64,000 bases of DNA from positions 1 through 64,000 of the forward strand of contig NZ_JACJTV010000014.1 in the NCBI RefSeq assembly GCF_014698845.1. Reading direction: 5' to 3'. Source of the stretch: Coleofasciculus sp. FACHB-1120 (GTDB lineage: Bacteria > Cyanobacteriota > Cyanobacteriia > Cyanobacteriales > FACHB-T130). The notes beneath the pieces were generated by a model. The model searched no databases, was not told the origin of the DNA, and saw only the letters and a program-made list of their open reading frames with translations. Both the position numbers and the translations under genes were made by a program. This document shows, piece after piece, positions 58,650 to 64,000 of this stretch (its first letter is position 1; every line of letters starts with the position of its first letter).

Positions 58650-60142
58650 GATATTTTCTTCCTCAAAGCAAATTCCGTCGCAAATTATAAATTAAGCTAT
58701 GTTGAGTGGTCAAAATCTGCAAAAAAGACCACGCTCTGAAACACCCGTTTGTCAAAAAAAACGGGTAATTATTTTTCTGGTTTCTTTGTACTCATCTACT
58801 TAAGTAGTAACTCTGTATGTGTCGCCTAACTCCTCTCTGTACGTCAGAATCGTCGAATCGGTCACTGCAAAGCATCCTCCTGAGGTCTGAAATGTATACC
58901 TATGGCAGGATGGAGAGAGGTAAGGGAAAAAACCACGAGCAATGAAACTACACTTGCAGACCTTTTTCCTAAAATAGGCTGCCGCTTCTTTTGATAAGCC
59001 GCTTTCCCTAGGCGGTCTGCTCCGAAGCCACAACCCACAGTTGACCTTAACGGCTGGAACAATAACCTTTAATGAAAGTTTATCTTCTATCCAAATTTTA
59101 AGAACTGAATCAAAAGCTACAGACGCTTAGCTCTAGGTTTAGGCTAACGAAAACCTTAATATATCAGATGATTTTATGCAAGCCTCTATCGGTATAAAAA
59201 TATTATGAACCCAAGAAATTGATTAGAAATTCACCCCTCCGGCATTACTTCTGAGTCATAAAGTAAGCTGTCATTTGCTAAAGATGGATGCAAGCGCAAT
59301 CTACGGAGCTATCAGTTATTCTCGATATCTGTAGAATAGAATTACGTTATTTTTACTCTCCCTAAATGCCCATATTCTATACAAATGAATTCATTTAATA
59401 GAATTACCCTCATATTTCCACCGTTAATTTCAAGGTTTATTGGCTAAGATTACCAGCAGCCATTTATGAGTTATTTGAGTTTTGCTAATTTGAGAATTTT
59501 AGCAGATGTATTGAAACTTGTATTACCTGAACACACAAAGCAAAATTTTAAGGGCAAAGGAATAATTTTATCCCTTGAAACGAAAGCCCCAGAGGGGCAA
59601 ATTTGATGCGGTTAGAAAAAGACGCGATAATTTTCCTTTTATAGAGGTTCTTTATGGAGTCTCTATAATCTCTACCGTTTCTCAGTTGAGTAGGAATCTA
59701 TGGCGGTTCTAATGTTCGCGTTCCACAGGGAGATAGCATTGCCATGTCCCGACAGAGGTTTCTTACCCAATCTTTAAAGAGCTTAATGCAACCCAACGAA
59801 TCATCTTATCCGAACCATATTGAGAAAATGACAAATATTCGGACAAAAAAGCTCATTCTGAACATAATATTATGAAGCATTAGCGACAGTATCGCTAATG
59901 CAGGATGTTAGTGCAGGTTCTCCAAGATGCCTCAGCTTACTGCATTTCGTAACCTTTTGGAAGCTTTCACCTAAAGAGTGACACAGGATACTTGAGTACC
60001 CTCTGCCTAAAGACTGACTTTTTTTTAAAAAATTATTTCATCACCCATTAGAAGTGTGTGTAGTTTGTGTCTAAAGACAGAAACCGCTGTATTTGTCGAT
60101 AGGTAGGATAAAAGGGCAATCAAACATTAAGGAATGTAAACA
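58650..60142. other. 1.49-kb gene-free region
   Basis: The longest stretch without a gene. It contains a perfect hairpin at 59877-59901 and a small one at 59586-59598 (GCCCC AGA GGGGC). Short frames at 58800-59062 are not convincing. It may hold a small RNA or a decayed gene; no tRNA is seen. The promoter of the high-light-inducible gene is expected at its end. Confidence 0.5.
59877..59901. repeat. Perfect hairpin in the gene-free region
   Basis: GCATTAGCGA, loop CAGTA, TCGCTAATGC. No T run on either side, so it is not a classical terminator. Confidence 0.7.
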
Positions 60143-60343
60143 ATGCAAACTCGCCCTACCGATTTACCTCCTGTTGCTAGCGCTTACAACGGCAAAGATC
60201 GCAATAGTTTCCTGTTTGGATGGAATCCCCAAGCTGAGCTATGGAACGGACGCTTTGCGATGATCGGATTCCTTGCTTATCTCCTGTGGGATCTGGGTGG
60301 CTATAGCGTGGTTCGTGATGTACTCCATCTGATTCAGTACTAA
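60143..60343 (+). CDS. High-light-inducible protein (HLIP/Scp)
   Basis: 66 residues with one membrane helix and the chlorophyll-binding motif ELWNGRFAMIGF (E32, N35, R37). HLIPs bind chlorophyll and carotenoid and protect photosystems and chlorophyll-binding intermediates under stress. ATG 60143 has AAGGAA eight bases upstream. Single gene with its own terminator; probably light-induced, as for the family. Confidence 0.96.
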   Translation: MQTRPTDLPPVASAYNGKDRNSFLFGWNPQAELWNGRFAMIGFLAYLLWDLGGYSVVRDVLHLIQY

Positions 60344-60713
60344 TTTTTAGAATTTTTATTTCAATATCTGATTGAAAAAATAAAAAGGCAAATGCATCAA
60401 GAAATGAGCAACTTTCTTGATGCATTTGCTTTTTTATTTTTGCTGTAGCTTTTGAAATTCGCTTTGGTTCTTCTCTTCCTTAGCTTCTAAAGGAAAGTGA
60501 GCGCATTTACACCCTTGTGCGCTACGCGATCGCTAACAGGATTCAGGAATAGAGATAACCTACCTGCAATCAGCTAGAACTGCGATAGAAACCTTTTAAG
60601 TAATCACGAATAGTGTTTTTTCAGGTATCGGTAAATGATAGAGACAAATCAAAACCATTTGAACTCCTATTGTTTGTCTCTAATTTTCACATTGGAAGAT
60701 TTCCGCTCAACGA
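60344..60713. other. Intergenic region between convergent HLIP and Usp genes
   Basis: 370 bases containing the HLIP terminator (60384-60436). The remainder is AT-rich with no ORF or RNA recognised. Confidence 0.5.
60384..60436 (+). terminator. HLIP terminator
   Basis: A 17-bp perfect stem (GCAAATGCATCAAGAAA / TTTCTTGATGCATTTGC) with an eight-base loop, followed by TTTTTTA on the plus strand; an A run precedes it, so it may work both ways. Confidence 0.92.
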
Positions 60714-61466
60714 TTAAACGGATTGGAAATCTGAAGAGCAATTTGAAGCATCTGCCGAATTCAAGATGGTGGGAATACCCAACACCGCGCAAGGAAAATT
60801 AAAACCTAGTTTTTTAACAACTGGATGATTAACAGAGGTACAGCCTAGCAACAATAAAGTCGCAGCTTCTAATTCAACAACTTTTCTCAGCTCTGTCGCA
60901 ACGCAACCAAACCGTAGATGAGCTTTGAAAGAACCTCGCCATTCTTCAGCCAGACAACGGGCTTGCGATAAGATCCGATCTGCTTGCTCGAAGGGATTCG
61001 TCTGATAGAAAATTGCCCTGAAATAGGAAGGATCTATCTCCGTCATTCGGGCGCGTGCGGCTAGTTCCACAGGGGTCGGTTGAGTTAAAACAGGTGTAGC
61101 ACACCTTACTTCCGATGCTTCTAGAGACTCTAGGGAAAACTGTTGGATGGAAGAGTCTCTAGCATTATCCCCGTTGCAGATATGTGGACAATGACTGCTT
61201 TGATCTTCATCGACAACATAAACAACTTGAACTGTGACCTGCGCCTTTGTAACTAAACGGGTTTGATGGGCAATCCATAGGGCAAGATCCAGAGCGGTTT
61301 GACTGCTGGGCGAGCGATTATAGCCTACGACTAAGTTAATTGATTTAGCATAATTCACCCGCTTGGAAGCGGAGGAAGCTGGCTCTGGCAGCAACACCAT
61401 TTGTTCAACGACATCCTGGCGACCCATTGCGCTTTCAAGACGGGCTAGCATTGACTTAATATTCAC
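60714..61466 (-). CDS. Universal stress protein family protein
   Basis: 250 residues from GTG 61466, chosen because AGGAGG lies nine bases upstream. The Usp-type core starts with INLVVGYNRSPSSQTALDLAL and ends with LLLLGCTSVNHPVVKKLGFN, close to the family's nucleotide-binding GxxxxP end. It is longer than a typical 150-residue Usp because of a 40-residue N-terminal extension and an inserted loop rich in Cys/Ser (SSHCPHICNGDNARDSS). Downstream of the ABC-transporter ATPase on the same strand, with a 136-base gap. Confidence 0.85.
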   Translation of the reverse strand: MNIKSMLARLESAMGRQDVVEQMVLLPEPASSASKRVNYAKSINLVVGYNRSPSSQTALDLALWIAHQTRLVTKAQVTVQVVYVVDEDQSSHCPHICNGDNARDSSIQQFSLESLEASEVRCATPVLTQPTPVELAARARMTEIDPSYFRAIFYQTNPFEQADRILSQARCLAEEWRGSFKAHLRFGCVATELRKVVELEAATLLLLGCTSVNHPVVKKLGFNFPCAVLGIPTILNSADASNCSSDFQSV

Positions 61467-61602
61467 AAACTCAAACCTCCTGAAGTGATTAGGCTAACTT
61501 CTTCACAGCTAAAGTAAGGGTTTCTAGTTGGGTAGAAACGCAATTGATTGCGTTTCTAGCCCAGTTGTTTTTTCTTTAATAAACAATGGATCAATGGATC
61601 GT

Positions 61603-62442
61603 CTACTCGTCTTGATTGAAATATTGATCTAGGAAATTCAGAGCGTGGTTACGCAGGTCAAAATACTCGCGGGAGTTGCGGAGGGCTTGGCGATCGCGTG
61701 GATGCTTAAAAGGCACGTCCAAAATTTCCCCAATTTTCGCGTGGGGACCATTCGTCATCAGGATAATTCGGTCAGACATATACAACGCTTCATCTACATC
61801 ATGGGTAATCATCATCACCGCTTGCCGCTGGTGTTCCCAAATATGCAGTACCTGCTGCTGTAATTTCCCCCTGGTTAGGGCGTCGAGTGCCCCAAAAGGT
61901 TCATCCATCAACAACATCTTGGGGCGAATTGCCAGGGCACGAGCAATCCCCACCCGTTGTTTCATCCCGCCAGAAATTTCATCGGGATATTTGTCAGCGG
62001 CTGCTGTTAAATTGACCATTGCTAAGTGTTCGTTGACGATGCTAATTTTTTCAGCACGAGAGGCCTTTTTAAGCACTTCATCTACCGCCAAACGGATATT
62101 TTCTTTGACCGTCAGCCACGGCAGCAGTGAATAGTGTTGAAACACCATCATGCGCTCGGCACCAGGTTTACGAATTTCTCTACCCTCTAATTGCACTGAA
62201 CCGGAAGTCGGTTTTTCTAACCCGGCAACCATTTTGAGAAGTGTTGATTTACCACAGCCAGAGTGACCAATTACGCAAATAAATTCGTTTTCACCTACAC
62301 TTAGATCAATTCCATCTAAGACAACAAATTCACCTCCATCTGCTGTGGGATAGGACTTGCGAAGATTTTCTATCTCCAGAAATCCAGGGCGGTTGACACT
62401 TTGATTATTGGCATCCGTTGATAATGAGGTGGATTTAGTCAT
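61603..62442 (-). CDS. Nitrate/bicarbonate-type ABC transporter ATP-binding protein (NrtD/CmpD-like)
   Basis: About 279 residues. Walker A GHSGCGKST, Q-loop MVFQHYSLLPWLTV, signature EISGGMKQRVG, Walker B MLLMDEPFGALDALTRG, H-loop MITHDVDEAL. Start: AAGGAG lies seven bases before ATG 62442, whereas the ATG at 62448 is right against it. The YSLLPWLTV segment and overall length match NrtD/CmpD/SsuB/TauB ATPases. It follows the substrate-binding gene by about 115 bases, with no permease between them. Confidence 0.93.
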   Translation of the reverse strand: MTKSTSLSTDANNQSVNRPGFLEIENLRKSYPTADGGEFVVLDGIDLSVGENEFICVIGHSGCGKSTLLKMVAGLEKPTSGSVQLEGREIRKPGAERMMVFQHYSLLPWLTVKENIRLAVDEVLKKASRAEKISIVNEHLAMVNLTAAADKYPDEISGGMKQRVGIARALAIRPKMLLMDEPFGALDALTRGKLQQQVLHIWEHQRQAVMMITHDVDEALYMSDRIILMTNGPHAKIGEILDVPFKHPRDRQALRNSREYFDLRNHALNFLDQYFNQDE

Positions 62443-62557
62443 ACTCATGCTCCTTCTTGGGACGAACTCTTGATAATTTTGAAGGTATAAACGAGATTAG
62501 CTGTTTCTAAAAAATAAGACTCAGCCGAACTCTTTGAACTGTAGCAAGTGCGGCGAA

Positions 62558-63964
62558 TTAGGAAAGGAAGAAACGAGTGGGACGGTTCGCCCGAATCTCA
62601 AAACCATTGAGATATCCAACTGGATCGCTGGGGTCAAAACCTTTCTTGTCAATGAATGCTTGCGGTGGTTCAACTTTGTAATCTTCTTGGGGACACTCGA
62701 TGCCCATTTCTGCGGCAATTTCTCGATAGAGATCGGTTCTCCAGCCTTGTTTGGCAAGTGCTTCAGCATTTTTTGGAAATTCTTTTATTTGTCCCCAACG
62801 AGCCGCTTGAGTCATTAACCAGAGACCTTGGGATTGCCAGAGAAATGTCGAATGTTCTCCAGGAAGTTTGGGAATGCTCCCAGGGATATCGAAGAAAATC
62901 GTAGTGTCATCCGCTTTGGCAATTCGAGTTTGATTATCAAAACCGCCATAATTATATTCGCCAACAATTGCGGGACGAGTAAATTTGGGTTTGGCACCCG
63001 TAAAGGAACGCTCGGAAATGAGTGTTGCCACTTCTTCTTGGTTTTCTGGCTTGCCGCAATACTGGCAAGCTTCAATCATCGCTTTGACGAGAGAACGATA
63101 AGTTTTGGGATTTTCTTTGATGAAAGATTCCATCACCCCCAGCAGTCGATCTGGGTGTCCCGACCAAATTTCTTTGCCTTGGGCGAAGGTAAAACCAATG
63201 CCTTCATTTCCGGTAATTGCGCGGGTATTCCAAGGTTCTGCGACCATGTAGGCTTGCATTGCCCCCATCCGCACGTTCGTCACCATTTGCGGTGGGGGAA
63301 CGATGATGACGCGAAACTCTTTCAGGGGATCGATTCCGGCGGCGGCGGATAAGTAGCGGACGAAGTATTCGTAAATGGCGGAACTGAGAACAACTGCCCA
63401 AACTCGTTGTTCTCGCGGCTGTTTTTCAAAGTAGCTGCGGAAATCCTTCCCAAAGGCTTCTAAGTCGCCGTTATAGTCCTGCCAGGGACGCAAACCCGCA
63501 TCCCACATTTTCCGGTTCATCGTCATGGCGTTGCCGTGTCGGTGAATGGTCATGGCGGCACATAGGGGGGCATGGCGTGCGCCTTCAGCACCGATTCTGG
63601 CGTTGGTAACGGCACCAGAGACAACAGGGGCGGCATCCGTGCGACCAAAAATTACGCCGTCACGAGAGGTTGCCCAGCTAGCTTCCCGGTTAAGTTGGAC
63701 GTTGAGACCGTACTTGCGGAAAAATCCTTTTTTCCAAGCGATCGCAAAAGGCGCACAATCATTCACCGGCACGTAGCCAATAGTTAGATCGGATTTTTCT
63801 AACGAGCCTGGCTCTACGATTTGTTTGATGGATGCAGATTCTTCAGTGAGTCCTTTCGCAGAGCGATCGCCGCTAATCGCACAAGACGATAGTGCCATTC
63901 CTGCTGCTGTGGCACCCATGCTCTCTAGAAATTTTCGTCGCGTCCAGTTTGTGGTATCACTCAT
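62558..63964 (-). CDS. NrtA/CmpA-family ABC transporter substrate-binding lipoprotein
   Basis: 468 residues from ATG 63964 (MSDTTNWTRRKF). Twin-arginine motif RRKFLES followed by lipobox LSSC (C28), so the protein is exported, probably by Tat, and lipid-anchored. The mature part has the NrtA-type opening SDLTIGYVPVNDCAPFAIAW, REASWATSRDGVIFG, and VVPPPQMVTNVRMGAMQAY MVAEPWN. It is recognisably in the NrtA/CmpA group but diverged, so nitrate, nitrite, bicarbonate or cyanate cannot be told apart. Upstream is the window edge, where a permease gene may lie. Confidence 0.92.
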   Translation of the reverse strand: MSDTTNWTRRKFLESMGATAAGMALSSCAISGDRSAKGLTEESASIKQIVEPGSLEKSDLTIGYVPVNDCAPFAIAWKKGFFRKYGLNVQLNREASWATSRDGVIFGRTDAAPVVSGAVTNARIGAEGARHAPLCAAMTIHRHGNAMTMNRKMWDAGLRPWQDYNGDLEAFGKDFRSYFEKQPREQRVWAVVLSSAIYEYFVRYLSAAAGIDPLKEFRVIIVPPPQMVTNVRMGAMQAYMVAEPWNTRAITGNEGIGFTFAQGKEIWSGHPDRLLGVMESFIKENPKTYRSLVKAMIEACQYCGKPENQEEVATLISERSFTGAKPKFTRPAIVGEYNYGGFDNQTRIAKADDTTIFFDIPGSIPKLPGEHSTFLWQSQGLWLMTQAARWGQIKEFPKNAEALAKQGWRTDLYREIAAEMGIECPQEDYKVEPPQAFIDKKGFDPSDPVGYLNGFEIRANRPTRFFLS

Positions 63965-64000
63965 AAGTCGTCCTCCCGCTTCCTCGCGCTCCATTTCCAC

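Noticed and set aside
58800-59062. Two overlapping minus-strand frames of 66-77 codons
   Set aside because: Low-complexity and without a ribosome site; sequence looks non-coding.
60120-60142. HLR1 (RpaB-binding) site upstream of the HLIP gene
   Set aside because: TTTACATT-like half site on the minus strand lacks a good second half and overlaps the ribosome site.

Overview
The window is cyanobacterial chromosome. It carries photosystem II genes (psbB, psbT), the magnesium chelatase subunit chlD, a high-light-inducible protein, a PEP-CTERM protein, many conserved cyanobacterial hypothetical genes, and the HIP1 octamer GCGATCGC scattered throughout. The species cannot be named from sequence alone; large TPR proteins, IS elements, a TPR-CHAT protein and many signalling proteins fit a large-genome, possibly filamentous, cyanobacterium.

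Layout. 0-2 kb: an IS701-like transposase gene broken by a complete ISL3-family element with inverted repeats and an 8-bp target duplication. 2-7.4 kb: secreted protein, gltX, tRNA-Asp, PEP-CTERM phytase-like esterase, RecB-like nuclease. 7.5-15 kb: an exported TPR-CHAT protein, then a three-gene operon (retropepsin-like protease, 7TM inactive transglutaminase, RimK-like ATP-grasp ligase). 15-23.3 kb: sensor kinase, SIMPL lipoprotein, DUF1232 protein, GT39-type glycosyltransferase, metK, Uma2 nuclease, HAD phosphatase. 23.3-28.2 kb, all on the minus strand: psbB, psbT, nrdR, an S1 paralogue and rpsA. 28.6-36 kb: small conserved protein, mnmG, proline-rich membrane protein, coiled-coil protein, chlD. 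36-39.4 kb: an inverted-repeat element, NYN nuclease, RNase III, YihY membrane protein. 39.8-45 kb: a signalling cluster (coiled-coil protein, transmembrane OmpA-like protein, Rab-like GTPase, degenerate nucleotide cyclase, histidine kinase). 45-55.4 kb: GHL10 glycosidase-like protein, Ski2-like helicase, TPR protein, small NGN-like protein. 55.5-58.6 kb: a 1047-residue membrane protein with about eight repeats. 58.6-64 kb: a 1.5-kb gene-free stretch, a high-light-inducible protein, a universal stress protein, and two genes of a nitrate/bicarbonate-type ABC transporter.

The most interesting part is the cluster at 39.8-45 kb. Its last four genes are translationally coupled. Their domains suggest a membrane-anchored complex in which a Ras/Rab-like GTPase sits beside a protein that has a cytoplasmic domain resembling a roadblock/longin fold, one membrane helix, and a periplasmic OmpA-like domain. 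A cyclase-like protein lacking key catalytic residues and an orphan kinase complete it. The second candidate is the protease, 7TM protein and ATP-grasp ligase operon, which looks like a membrane-linked add-and-remove peptide modification system. Functional statements about both are inference from domain content and gene order.
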